This document shows positions 24,107-32,889 of a stretch of DNA of 64,000 nucleotides, in pieces. This DNA comes from Geminicoccaceae bacterium. Lineage in GTDB: Bacteria; Pseudomonadota; Alphaproteobacteria; Geminicoccales; Geminicoccaceae. Below the pieces are notes generated by a model. That model did no database searches. It was not told where the DNA came from and saw nothing but the letters and a program-made list of their open reading frames with translations. The stretch lies in assembly GCA_028285265.1 (NCBI GenBank), contig JANQPX010000037.1, forward strand, positions 124,001 through 188,000. Reading direction: 5' to 3'. The position numbers and the translations under genes were made by a program. Every line of letters starts with the position of its first letter. Position 1 is the stretch's first letter.

Positions 24107-25255
24107 TCACGGATCATTGACTCGTGATGACGAAGCATTCTTGGCAAGCAGGGCGAAGCGTTTGGCGACAGGCTCAGTGATATCGTCGATCGTTTGGCGT
24201 TCAGCATTACTGAACTTCGGCTGGTAATAGCTGGGAAACTTTACTTTTTCAGCTAATTTTTTGATGCTGCTTTGATTGATCGAGAGATCGCAGTGATCGA
24301 AAAGACGTCGAATCCAAGCGTCTGGCTCCGTGCATAGCTCTTCATAGCTCACGATCAAGACAGCGTTCTTTAGCTCTGTATCTGCCTCGAGTTGGTCGGC
24401 GACTTTGCCATGTAAATGCGCCCAGTAGCGTGCTTGCCCCTCGATTTCGCCACCGTTGTCCCAAAGGTCACAAATGTTGGCGATTGCTTCACTGTCGCCT
24501 GCATTAATGGGGCGGCGATCCGGACCGAATTCAAAGTGGCCGACCCTTCGCATATGATCGAGAGCCCGGCGGTTGCCGGTCAGGCCATCCTTAAAGAGGG
24601 TATGCTGCTTGATCAGCGAGGCGATGTGCCAGGCAGGCGCACGGATCGGCAGTACAAATCGTGCATCCGGGAAGAGTTTTTGGAGATAAGCGAGCCTGGT
24701 CAGATTGTAATTGCCCTTGGACAGGTATCGATTGCCGCCTCGTACAGCAAGCAATTTTCGGATGTGGTCACGATAGAAGCTCTCAAACGCCTCATGGGCG
24801 TGATCTCGGTCGAGGATCGCTGACGTGGTTGGATCATGCAGTTTCGGGAAAAACGCCATCCATAGCGCCTCTTCGAAAGCTTCGGGACTCTCCTCTGTGA
24901 TCACGATGCCGTCTTTATGGGCTCGCTCGGCCGGTAAAGGGGCCTTCTCCGGCATGAAGCCGAGAAAGCGGTTCCACCAGTATGGTGTGAAGACGGGTGG
25001 AAAGTCCTTGTAGCGGTGAGTAACGGTACTGCCGTGAGACGCAAGAGCCTCAAGCAAGAATGTACTGCCCGAGCGTGCAAGGCCGGCTATGTAGATTGGC
25101 TTTTCGATTTTGATTTCGCCAAGGTCATCTCTCAAAAAACGGCTCTCAAGATTGCCGAGTTTGATCCAGAAATTGGGATGACGCTCCATGTGGCCACCGA
25201 GGCGGTCGACCCATCCAGCGACTTCGAAGCCGGTTCCGTCAGCTGAAGATGCCAT
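24107..25255 (-). CDS. PAPS-dependent sulfotransferase family protein
   Basis: 382 residues, cytoplasmic. IYIAGLARSGSTFLLEAL (about 54-71) is the 5'-phosphosulfate loop, and VLPIRAPAWHIASLIK resembles the 3'-phosphate-binding segment of the sulfotransferase family, which transfers sulfate from PAPS to hydroxyls of sugars or small molecules. Conserved folds beyond this are weak, as normal. Fourth and last gene of a minus-strand operon, 12 bases after the membrane protein, so it is tied to the arylsulfotransferase-like gene at its head. Acceptor unknown. Confidence 0.83.
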   Translation of the reverse strand: MASSADGTGFEVAGWVDRLGGHMERHPNFWIKLGNLESRFLRDDLGEIKIEKPIYIAGLARSGSTFLLEALASHGSTVTHRYKDFPPVFTPYWWNRFLGFMPEKAPLPAERAHKDGIVITEESPEAFEEALWMAFFPKLHDPTTSAILDRDHAHEAFESFYRDHIRKLLAVRGGNRYLSKGNYNLTRLAYLQKLFPDARFVLPIRAPAWHIASLIKQHTLFKDGLTGNRRALDHMRRVGHFEFGPDRRPINAGDSEAIANICDLWDNGGEIEGQARYWAHLHGKVADQLEADTELKNAVLIVSYEELCTEPDAWIRRLFDHCDLSINQSSIKKLAEKVKFPSYYQPKFSNAERQTIDDITEPVAKRFALLAKNASSSRVNDP

Positions 25256-25267
25256 ATAGATATCTCG

Positions 25268-26005
25268 TTATTCGATTCGGCCAAGCATCTTGATCGTCAG
25301 CGAACCGAGCACGAGAATGGTGAAGAAAAGGACATACCAGGGTCTGAGCCAACGTGGCCCAAAACTGAGATACTCCTTCTCCTGGAGATCGAAGGTGATC
25401 GTGTCGATATCGCTTTCATCAGGCAAATAGCCGATGGGGTTGCCGAAGAGCGCATTCCACCATTGTTTCTTATGGATGGTGGGGACGGGCGCCGCGAGCG
25501 ACACATCACTGATGATCCCGCCGCCGGACGTCGTCACCACCAAACGTGGTGGATTGCCAGGTGACGCATTGTCAGGCGTTCGGATCTCCGCTGATGCGGA
25601 GACATCCGGAGTCGTTTGAACGCTGAGAACTTGTTCGTTGGCGGGAAAAGCGTAGCCGTAAGCCGTGCTTAACCAAACGATAACAGCTAGCACTGGTAGC
25701 GAGGCGACAATCGCGGGAAGCGTTGTCATCGCGAGTTGACGGAAGGAAAGGCCGAGCATTGACCGCATCAAAGGCCAGGCGTCCTGAAAGTCTCCATCAA
25801 ACGCGTTCAGATCCCGACGCGCCCTTAGAGCTCTTGTCTTAATATCGGTTAGCTTCCCCTGAGGAGAACACAGCCAATAGAGCCCCATAGACAAAGCCGC
25901 TGATAGTAATCCCCAAATCACCAATCGCCATGGCGGCGATGCAAAGCCGCTCATCGCCTGGTCGACCCAGGCGATGAGCGGAGCTGGAAGGTCGAAAATA
26001 CCCAT
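25268..26005 (-). CDS. Uncharacterised three-helix membrane protein of the sulfotransferase operon
   Basis: 245 residues. A hydrophobic segment near 26-47, a basic, helix-forming cytoplasmic stretch (LTDIKTRALRARRDLNAF..., about 50-95), a second segment (about 98-125), a probable periplasmic beta-rich domain of about 90 residues, and a final helix near the C-terminus (RPWYVLFFTILVLGSLTIKML). This TM, charged helical hairpin, TM, TM plan recalls Oxa1/EMC3-type proteins, but I see no sequence signature and offer that only as an idea. The frame can be extended upstream to 26137; ATG 26005 is preferred because the extension overlaps the previous gene. Confidence 0.65.
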   Translation of the reverse strand: MGIFDLPAPLIAWVDQAMSGFASPPWRLVIWGLLSAALSMGLYWLCSPQGKLTDIKTRALRARRDLNAFDGDFQDAWPLMRSMLGLSFRQLAMTTLPAIVASLPVLAVIVWLSTAYGYAFPANEQVLSVQTTPDVSASAEIRTPDNASPGNPPRLVVTTSGGGIISDVSLAAPVPTIHKKQWWNALFGNPIGYLPDESDIDTITFDLQEKEYLSFGPRWLRPWYVLFFTILVLGSLTIKMLGRIE

Positions 26006-26036
26006 CGTTACAATAATCAAACCAAAAGCTGTACGA

Positions 26037-26270
26037 TCAGGGGGCGGGCTTTTCCTGCGGCTCGGTCTCAGCATTTGCTGACGTGCGCTTGAACATCTTG
26101 CGGAATGGCCAGAACAGCAGGAAGCCGAAAGCGGCAAGAACCGCCACCAACAGGCCCCACACAGCTCCTACCATCGAAAGACCGGCGCCTGGGCCAATAT
26201 AAGCATAGGCATCCTGACCAAAACCAATAGTCAGTGAAACGGCTATTACAAAAGACATAACGGTCTTCAT
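26037..26270 (-). CDS. Small membrane protein with YIGPGAG motif
   Basis: 77 residues. A signal-like first helix (1-22, ending AYA) is followed by YIGPGAGLSMVGAVWG, a second hydrophobic segment (about 33-54), then a basic and acidic tail. YIGPGAG small proteins are widespread and unstudied, often near surface-sugar or sulfotransferase genes. GGAGGAGGATGACTCA before ATG 26270 is an excellent ribosome site. Second gene of the operon, 37 bases after the arylsulfotransferase-like gene. Confidence 0.75.
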   Translation of the reverse strand: MKTVMSFVIAVSLTIGFGQDAYAYIGPGAGLSMVGAVWGLLVAVLAAFGFLLFWPFRKMFKRTSANAETEPQEKPAP

Positions 26271-26307
26271 TGAGTCATCCTCCTCCAGATGATTGGGCTG
26301 TCGCCCG

Positions 26308-27636
26308 CTAGCTTGACTTGCCTAGAGATTGCAAAAAGTCGGGATCGAGTGTTGTCGGATCAATGCGCTCACCGGATGAAACAATCGGAATGAACTCATC
26401 ATTATCGCCACCGCGCACGGGGTTGATAAACTCCCAGACGATCTCGTTGTCAGGGGTTACCTCAAATAGACGACCGCCATCGCTTTCGGTAATCAACGTG
26501 TTGCCGTTGGCTAGACGTGATTGAATAGAGCGAAGGACACTCTCAAATGGGTGATCCGCCGTGCCCGTGTATTTCCAGACGATCCCATCGTTCTTTGGAT
26601 CGAACTCGATGACGCGCGCCGTGCCGTGCTCGCCGAATTCACCACGGTTGTCGAACAAAAGAATGTTGCCGTCTTCCGTGATGTCCGGATCGTGCTGTCC
26701 GGCCCAAGAACCCATGGTCGCCCAGCTAAACTGTTCCGTTTCCATGTCGACAACCGCGATGGCGCCGGTTGCGAGCTCACGCATTGAGATCAGGACATCG
26801 CCTTCTTTGCCAAAGGGAAAGACTTCTGCTTCCGCAGCTTCGATCACATCGATCGAATTGGTGTGCAAATAGTCGCCGCTTTGCTCCGCATACCAGGGAA
26901 GGCGGGTCAACATTCGCCCGAATGTCGAGTCGACCAACGCTCGGGTGACATCGACCTTTTCTAATTCGTCGCCCTCAGGCGATAGAACAACGATGAAATC
27001 GTCGACGCGTGGCGGTTTGAGCTGTGTCCACTCTTCGATCGGCTCATGGCTGATTTCGTGCGTCAGCAGATAAATCTTTCCATCCGCGCCGACATCGAAA
27101 TCATGGTGCGCTTGACCAAGATAGCTCCAGACAATCTCGCTGTCCTTCGTCATGCGCGCCATGCCATAGCCCCAAGGCGTATCGCCAGAGGCTATATAGA
27201 TTACGAGAAGGTCGCCATTCGGATACAAATAGGCGCGCCGATAGTAGATATACTCGTCACCAAGCGGTGCTTTGACCGGTGACGTTTCATCCCAAATTGC
27301 ACTAAATGGCAGATCCCACTCGTGCAGGACGTCGCCGTTCATCGAGATCAGAAAGGCACGCTGATCGTGACCGGATGTGTAAAGCGTGAAGCCATCCTCC
27401 GCCTTGGCGGGGTCGTAAATCGTAACGCCACGCTGATCTGTACGTGCCTTTTGGTGAAAGCGTGAGAAGTAGGGGTGGCGATAATTCGTTTGCTGATCAA
27501 TGATCGCATGCCCTGCCTTGTAGGCGTTGCTCAAAAACCCAGCAGGTCCTGCTTCGGCAAACATCACATAGCTGCCGGCAAGAAAGGCCAAAAACGCTAC
27601 TGCGATGGCCGGAAGAACAACGTCCAGTGCTTTCAT
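26308..27636 (-). CDS. Membrane-anchored arylsulfotransferase-like beta-propeller protein
   Basis: 442 residues. An uncleaved N-terminal helix (about 8-28) anchors the protein facing the periplasm. The rest is built of blades such as HDPDITEDGNILLFDNRG, RVIEFDPKNDGIVWKYTG and LANGNTLITESDGGRLFEVTPDNEIVWEF, the pattern of the ASST (Asst_2) family. Bacterial ASST moves sulfate between phenols without PAPS; many relatives are of unproven activity. First gene of the operon with the YIGPGAG protein, the three-helix protein and the PAPS sulfotransferase, suggesting a joint job in modifying an exported molecule. Confidence 0.8.
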   Translation of the reverse strand: MKALDVVLPAIAVAFLAFLAGSYVMFAEAGPAGFLSNAYKAGHAIIDQQTNYRHPYFSRFHQKARTDQRGVTIYDPAKAEDGFTLYTSGHDQRAFLISMNGDVLHEWDLPFSAIWDETSPVKAPLGDEYIYYRRAYLYPNGDLLVIYIASGDTPWGYGMARMTKDSEIVWSYLGQAHHDFDVGADGKIYLLTHEISHEPIEEWTQLKPPRVDDFIVVLSPEGDELEKVDVTRALVDSTFGRMLTRLPWYAEQSGDYLHTNSIDVIEAAEAEVFPFGKEGDVLISMRELATGAIAVVDMETEQFSWATMGSWAGQHDPDITEDGNILLFDNRGEFGEHGTARVIEFDPKNDGIVWKYTGTADHPFESVLRSIQSRLANGNTLITESDGGRLFEVTPDNEIVWEFINPVRGGDNDEFIPIVSSGERIDPTTLDPDFLQSLGKSS

Positions 27637-27859
27637 GACATTGATAACGGATCCGCCGACGGTTTGAGACCGATCGTGCGCGTCGCCTTTCCTTTTTCCT
27701 CTATTAGGTTGGCGCCAATCGCCCAGTTAAAGGGATGATTGTGGCATTCTTTGCAGGGTTAACATTCTTTGCCCCCCATTTGTTCCACGGAAAATCGGCT
27801 AGGGCTTGGAACATATTCTCTGCGCTGCTCGAATATCCATCTCGCAGCTTAGCCGTCGG

Positions 27860-28630
27860 TCAGGCTGCGATCTCGCACATGACGGGCGTGTGGTCAGATG
27901 GTGACTTCTGCCGTCTTGGCGCTTCGTCAATTTCGACGCTCTCCAGACTGTCTAGGGCACTCGGCGACAACAGGAGGTGGTCGATACGAAGCCCATGCCC
28001 AAGCTGAAACGACCGTGCCTGATAATGCCACCAGCTGAAGGCGATCGTGTCCGGTTCTATCGCTCGGTAAGCGTCATAAAGGCCGATATTGATCAGTGTC
28101 CGCCACTTTTCGCGCTCGGCTGGATGGTAACAAATCGTTCCTTCAAGTTCTTTGGCGTCATAGACATCATGAGGTGTTGGCGCGACATTATAGTCCCCTC
28201 CGATGACCAACGGCTGATCATCTTCTAAGAGACGTTGGGCATGTGTCCGAAGGCGGTCGAAGAAGGTAAGCTTGAACTCGAATCGAGGACTTGCGAGGTC
28301 GGTACCATTCGGCACGTAGACTGACGCTACACGCACATCGTTCACGGTTGCTTCGATGTAGCGTGCCTCTTCATCCAAGTCGTCACCCGGCAGGCGCTCG
28401 ACAACATCTTCAATAGGTGATTTTGCGAGGATGGCGACGCCGTTCAGCGATGGTTCACCGATCAACGCGATATTGTAGTTCATATCCTCGAACGGTTCAG
28501 CGGGAAATTTTTCGACGAGGCATTTCGTTTCCTGCAACAGCAACACATCAGGTTGTACCCGTTGGAGCCAGTCGGTTACGATCGGTACTCGAGCGCGGAT
28601 CGAATTCACATTCCAAGTTGCTATTTTCAT
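27860..28630 (-). CDS. xthA: Exodeoxyribonuclease III
   Basis: 256 residues. MKIATWNVNSIRAR at the start, LLQETK with the metal Glu34-type residue, VASVYVPNG, GGDYNVAPTPHDVYD and the ending IDHLLLSPS...SDHTPVMCE are the complete endonuclease/exonuclease/phosphatase signature of XthA. It acts on abasic sites and 3' ends in DNA repair. An in-frame extension to 28720 is not needed. Followed downstream by a 220-base gap before the arylsulfotransferase-like gene; nothing regulatory stands out there. Confidence 0.95.
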   Translation of the reverse strand: MKIATWNVNSIRARVPIVTDWLQRVQPDVLLLQETKCLVEKFPAEPFEDMNYNIALIGEPSLNGVAILAKSPIEDVVERLPGDDLDEEARYIEATVNDVRVASVYVPNGTDLASPRFEFKLTFFDRLRTHAQRLLEDDQPLVIGGDYNVAPTPHDVYDAKELEGTICYHPAEREKWRTLINIGLYDAYRAIEPDTIAFSWWHYQARSFQLGHGLRIDHLLLSPSALDSLESVEIDEAPRRQKSPSDHTPVMCEIAA

Positions 28631-28782
28631 GGTTTCACTTTGTATCCGGACGTCGGGGAGCTGCCAGGCAGGCGCATCAGCAACCAAGACCTGCCAGAAA
28701 TGACAGAAAGTTTCACGCATTTTTAACCGTGACTGGATCTTTCAGCGTCGACTGCCAATAGGCCCGAATTCTCTAAACTCGC

Positions 28783-29386
28783 TTGAGTCTCCGCTTCGGC
28801 CGGCTTCCGAGAACAGAGCACCTTGTCAAGAAATTGACCTTGTCGCTTTGTGCGAGCAGACGATACGAATCCAGCGTTGCCGGATGCGAAGAGGACGCCT
28901 CAGCTATCGGATACATCCATATCTCAGTATTTTCTTCGCGTCTTGCTGATAGGTATCATGAGATCTATCAGGACCGAGATTTCATTGTGACGCTTGGCGA
29001 TGTGACCGGAGGGATTATTGCCGATGCAAAATTGCTTCAACAGGTCTTTTCGAACATGCTGTGCAATGCTTGAGATATTCAGGACTCGGCTCCCATGTGG
29101 GGATCGAGGGCCGAGATGATGGTCCTGCTGGCCTAGCGATCATCCTTCGGGATGAAGGTGTTGGCCTACCGCCGCAAGAAGTCGACTAGTTGTTCGAGCT
29201 TTTTTCCGCACGAGCGCATCCACAGATGTGGCTGGCACGGGAATTGGCCGTCACCTCATACAGCACATGGTGAGCTTGTATCAAGGCTGGGTCGAGGTCA
29301 AAAACGCGGTTGGCGAGGGAACCACATTTACCGTGCATCTTCCTGTCCGGTTGCCCACAAAAGGTGCTATCGCCAAAGCCGTGTAG
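28783..29386 (+). pseudogene. Decayed sensor histidine kinase, C-terminal part
   Basis: Three frames carry consecutive parts of one kinase. The first, to a TGA at 29071, ends ADAKLLQQVFSNMLCNA (N box). A shift later the text continues RYSGLGSHVG...LAIILRDEGVGLPPQEVD (G1 box) up to TAG at 29187-29189, then LFEL, and after another shift FFRTSASTDVAGTGIGRHLIQHMVSLYQGWVEVKNAVGEGTTFTVHLP (F and G2 boxes), ending at TAG 29384. At least two frameshifts and one stop. The homology starts near 28890; no sensor domain remains. Clearly not functional. Confidence 0.85.
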
Positions 29387-29400
29387 CGTCCCGGTCCAGA

Positions 29401-29766
29401 TTAGATGGCGAATGAGTTGCCGCAGCCGCAGGATGAAGCAGCGTTGGGATTGTTGACCCGAAAATAAGACCCTGTCAGGTCTTCGACGAAGTCGACCTCG
29501 CATCCCATCATGTAAAGTAGCGACATGCCGTCAATGACAACAACGGCGCCTGCATGCTCAACAGCGATGTCACCATCTTGATCAGTGGAGTCGAGGTCGA
29601 AGCCGTATTGAAAGCCAGAGCAGCCACCGCCTGAAACTGAAATTCGCAGTTTTTTGGTGCTATCCCCTTCGCTTGCCAAAATCTCGCCGATACGCCGCGC
29701 AGCACGGTCAGTTATATTGAAAGGACCGGGGGGCGTTGGCCGTGATACGGCTTGATTTTCAGACAT
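29401..29766 (-). CDS. erpA: Iron-sulfur cluster insertion protein ErpA
   Basis: 121 residues of the A-type carrier family. Cys49 in SGGGCSGFQYGF and Cys113/Cys115 in SSCGCGNSF are the three cluster ligands. It passes Fe-S clusters to apo-targets in the cytoplasm. The N-terminus (about 15 residues of MSENQAVSRPTPPG) is longer than in E. coli but common in the class. It lies divergent from dgt, the usual alphaproteobacterial arrangement, with 114 bases between. Confidence 0.95.
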   Translation of the reverse strand: MSENQAVSRPTPPGPFNITDRAARRIGEILASEGDSTKKLRISVSGGGCSGFQYGFDLDSTDQDGDIAVEHAGAVVVIDGMSLLYMMGCEVDFVEDLTGSYFRVNNPNAASSCGCGNSFAI

Positions 29767-29880
29767 GAACCTGACCTTTATTCAACCGCCGTGTCAGCGT
29801 GGCGTTGATGAACCCACCGACATACCCAAGATGTAAGCGCAGACACCGCCTTGTCAAACCGTCATGACTGACAAAAAACG

Positions 29881-31044
29881 ATGCCAAGCCCAGCCATAAA
29901 GGCCTACGCCCTTTGTCCTGAAGCCAGCCGAGGACGGCGCTATCCCGAAGAAGAGAGCTTTGTTCGCTCAGCCTTTCAGCGCGATCGCGATCGTATACTT
30001 CACAGCGCAGCGTTCCGACGCCTGGAGTATAAGACGCAGGTCTTTGTCAATCATGAAGGCGACCATTTCCGCACGCGACTAACCCATTCGCTAGAAGTCG
30101 CCCAGATCGCAAGGACAATCGCACGCTATCTTGGGTTGAATGAAGATGTGGCTGAGACTGTCGCGCTTGCCCATGATCTCGGCCATAGCCCATTCGGCCA
30201 TGCGGGTGAGCGAGCGCTCAATGCCGTCCTCGCCGATTTCGGCGGATTCGACCATAACGCGCAAACGCTTCGGGTCGTCACCGCCCTCGAACGCCGATAT
30301 GCATCATTCGACGGCCTAAACTTGACCTGGGAAACCCTCGAGGGCGTGGTGAAGCACAATGGTCCGCTGACGGGCAACATTCCGACTTATATTGTCGCCT
30401 ACAATGCAGAACATGATCTCGAGCTGGCGAGCCAGCCCAGTGCCGAAGCACAGATCGCGGCTCTAGCTGATGATATCGCTTATACGAACCATGATTTTGA
30501 TGATGGCCTCCGGGCAGGTCTTTTTTCCCGAGAGGATCTCCTCGATTTACCGTTAATAGGCGCAATTTTCAAAGAGGTTTCAAAACGTTATGACGGCATT
30601 GAGCCGATAAGACTGATCCATGAGAGCGTTCGGCGCTTGATCAATCTCATGGTCGACGATTTGATCAAGGAGACCGAGCGCCGCCTCTCTTCGGCAGCGC
30701 CGGGCTCGGCTGAAGCACTAAGGAGTCTCACACATCCCGTCGTCGCATTTTCGGCCGACGTGGCCGAACCTTTGCAGGTCTTACGGCAGTTCTTGCACAG
30801 CAACATGTATAGACATTACAAGGTGATGCGCATGACGCGTAAGGCCGATCGCGTGGTAAGAGAGTTATTCGAGGTTCTGTTCGATCATCCCGACTGCCTG
30901 CCGCCGGCATGGCAGCGGGCTGCGGCGGAAGGTGGTGAGTTAGGGCGAGCCACGGCGATTAGCGACTATATCGCTGGCATGACCGATCGATTTGCACTTG
31001 AGGAGCATGACCGTTTGTTCAAATTTTCAAAGCTTAACCCATGA
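29881..31044 (+). CDS. dgt: Deoxyguanosinetriphosphate triphosphohydrolase-like HD protein
   Basis: 387 residues. RDRILHSAAFRRLEYKTQVFVN, FRTRLTHSLEVAQIARTIA and LAHDLGHSPFGHAGERAL give the HD metal site of the dNTPase family; it hydrolyses dNTPs to nucleoside and triphosphate. The short form (about 390 residues) is the type found next to argS in alphaproteobacteria. ATG 29881 has only a weak upstream purine run. Stop overlaps the argS start (ATGA), so translation is coupled. Confidence 0.95.
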   Translation: MPSPAIKAYALCPEASRGRRYPEEESFVRSAFQRDRDRILHSAAFRRLEYKTQVFVNHEGDHFRTRLTHSLEVAQIARTIARYLGLNEDVAETVALAHDLGHSPFGHAGERALNAVLADFGGFDHNAQTLRVVTALERRYASFDGLNLTWETLEGVVKHNGPLTGNIPTYIVAYNAEHDLELASQPSAEAQIAALADDIAYTNHDFDDGLRAGLFSREDLLDLPLIGAIFKEVSKRYDGIEPIRLIHESVRRLINLMVDDLIKETERRLSSAAPGSAEALRSLTHPVVAFSADVAEPLQVLRQFLHSNMYRHYKVMRMTRKADRVVRELFEVLFDHPDCLPPAWQRAAAEGGELGRATAISDYIAGMTDRFALEEHDRLFKFSKLNP

Positions 31045-32789
31045 ACCTATTTGAACAACTACGCCAAAGTGTGATTAGCGCAATTGAGACGCGGCAGGCC
31101 GCGGGCGAGTTGCCTGCTGATCTGGATACTGGGCGGATCAACGCCGAGCCACCGCGGGATGAGAGCCACGGCGATGCGGCTACTAACGCGGCAATGGTTC
31201 TAGCGAAACCTGCGAAGATGCCGCCAATGGCAATCGCCGAGATGTTGGCCGCTGATCTCGAGCGTCTCGAGATTGTCGAGAGCGCAGAGATCGCAAAACC
31301 CGGCTTCGTCAATCTCCGCATCCATCACAATGTCTGGCGAGATCAAGTCCGCCTAGTTCTTGCTTCGGGCGCCGAATACGGTCGAGCTAACATTGGCCGC
31401 GGTGAGCCTATCAATGTCGAGTATTGCTCAGCCAATCCGACAGGCCCGCTACATGTGGGACACGGGCGCGGTACCGTCTTCGGAGACGCACTTGCTAACC
31501 TGTTGGAAAAAATGGGTTACGCGGTGACTCGCGAGTACTATATCAACGATGCTGGCGTTCAAATTGATCATCTCGCGCGCTCTGTTCATTATCGCTATCT
31601 TGAAGTGTTGGGCGATCCACCGCCCGACATGCCCGAAAACATGTACCCCGGCGAATACTTGATACCCGTCGCAGAGAAGGTTGTTGAAGACGACCGGGAC
31701 CGTTGGCAGTACGCTGCCGAGGTTGACTGGATGCCGGTGTTTAGATCGCGCGCGATCACGGCGATGATGGATCTCATCAAGGACGATCTCGAGGCACTCG
31801 GCGTGCACCATGATGTCTTTTCTTCAGAAGCGGCCCTGGTCGCCGAAGGAAAGATTGACGAAGCCTTTTCCTTATTAGAGGAGATGGGCCTGATTTACGA
31901 AGGCACGCTGCCGCCGCCGAAGGGAAAGCCTGTTGATGATTGGGAGCCTGTACCGCTTCTCCTCTTCAAGGCGACGTCATTTGGCGATGATGTTGATCGT
32001 CCGCTTCGAAGCTCCAATGGCGAGCTGACCTATTTTGCCAAAGATGTGGCGTATCATCTCGACAAATACAGGCGGGGTGGCCGCGAGCTCATTAACGTTT
32101 GGGGTGCCGACCACGGCGGATACGTCAAGCGGATGAAGGCGGCGGTCAAAGCATTGAGCCAGGGGGGCGGGTCCGTTGACGTTCGCCTTTGTCAGCTCGT
32201 CAATCTCCTTGACCATGGTCAACCGATTCGCATGTCCAAGCGAGCAGGTCGGATTGTGACCCTACGCGACGTCGTGGAGGAGGTCGGCAAGGATGTCGTC
32301 CGCTTTATCATGCTGACGCGGAAAAACGATGCGCCATTGGACTTTGACCTAACCGAGGTCACTGAAAAGTCCCGTGATAATCCGGTATTCTATGTCCAAT
32401 ACGCCCACGCGCGGATCCGCTCCGTCGAACGTCACGCCTCGGAACTGGGATTGCCTACCGAACCGTCAGCGTTAAAGGATGCCGATCTCGGTCTCTTGGG
32501 CGATCCGGCAGAGCTTGTTGTTATGCGACAGCTCGCTCAATATCCGCGCATTCTCGCGGCGGCTGCAGTCCACCGAGAACCTCACCGCATCGCTTTTTAT
32601 CTCGGCGAGCTTGCAGCAAGCTTCCATGCTCTATGGAATCAAGGTAAGGAGCAGGCAGAGCTTAGATTTCTGCTGCCCGATGCTCAATCGACGAGTGTCG
32701 CGCGTTTGGCTTTGATCGGCGCCGTACGGACCGTGATTGCCTCGGGATTAGCGGTTATTGGAGTACAGCCGGTCGAGGAAATGACGTGA
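31041..32789 (+). CDS. argS: Arginyl-tRNA synthetase
   Basis: 582 residues, class I. N-terminal Add-1 domain (1 to about 110), then SANPTGPLHVGHGRGTVFGDA with the HVGH motif near 138-141, and IRMSKRAGRIVTLRDV carrying the KMSK-like MSKR near 397, followed by the anticodon-binding helical domain ending with PVEEMT. All standard features. Overlaps dgt by four bases. Confidence 0.97.
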   Translation: MNLFEQLRQSVISAIETRQAAGELPADLDTGRINAEPPRDESHGDAATNAAMVLAKPAKMPPMAIAEMLAADLERLEIVESAEIAKPGFVNLRIHHNVWRDQVRLVLASGAEYGRANIGRGEPINVEYCSANPTGPLHVGHGRGTVFGDALANLLEKMGYAVTREYYINDAGVQIDHLARSVHYRYLEVLGDPPPDMPENMYPGEYLIPVAEKVVEDDRDRWQYAAEVDWMPVFRSRAITAMMDLIKDDLEALGVHHDVFSSEAALVAEGKIDEAFSLLEEMGLIYEGTLPPPKGKPVDDWEPVPLLLFKATSFGDDVDRPLRSSNGELTYFAKDVAYHLDKYRRGGRELINVWGADHGGYVKRMKAAVKALSQGGGSVDVRLCQLVNLLDHGQPIRMSKRAGRIVTLRDVVEEVGKDVVRFIMLTRKNDAPLDFDLTEVTEKSRDNPVFYVQYAHARIRSVERHASELGLPTEPSALKDADLGLLGDPAELVVMRQLAQYPRILAAAAVHREPHRIAFYLGELAASFHALWNQGKEQAELRFLLPDAQSTSVARLALIGAVRTVIASGLAVIGVQPVEEMT

Positions 32790-32815
32790 TCACTCGGGAG
32801 GCCATCCGTCATTTG

Positions 32816-32855
32816 TGCTATGATCTAGCGTCGATTGAGTTATGGTTGCAATCGA
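32816..32855 (+). promoter_or_regulatory. Probable extended -10 promoter and inverted repeat before the SPOR gene
   Basis: TGC-TATGAT (32816-32824) fits an extended -10 element; no -35 at the expected place. Just after it, TCGATTG (32831-32837) and CAATCGA (32849-32855) form a 7-base inverted repeat spaced by 11, in the leader of the SPOR gene, either a hairpin or an operator. Confidence 0.35.
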
Positions 32856-32889
32856 GACTGAGTGTCGTTGGAGACGTTGAGAACAGTTA

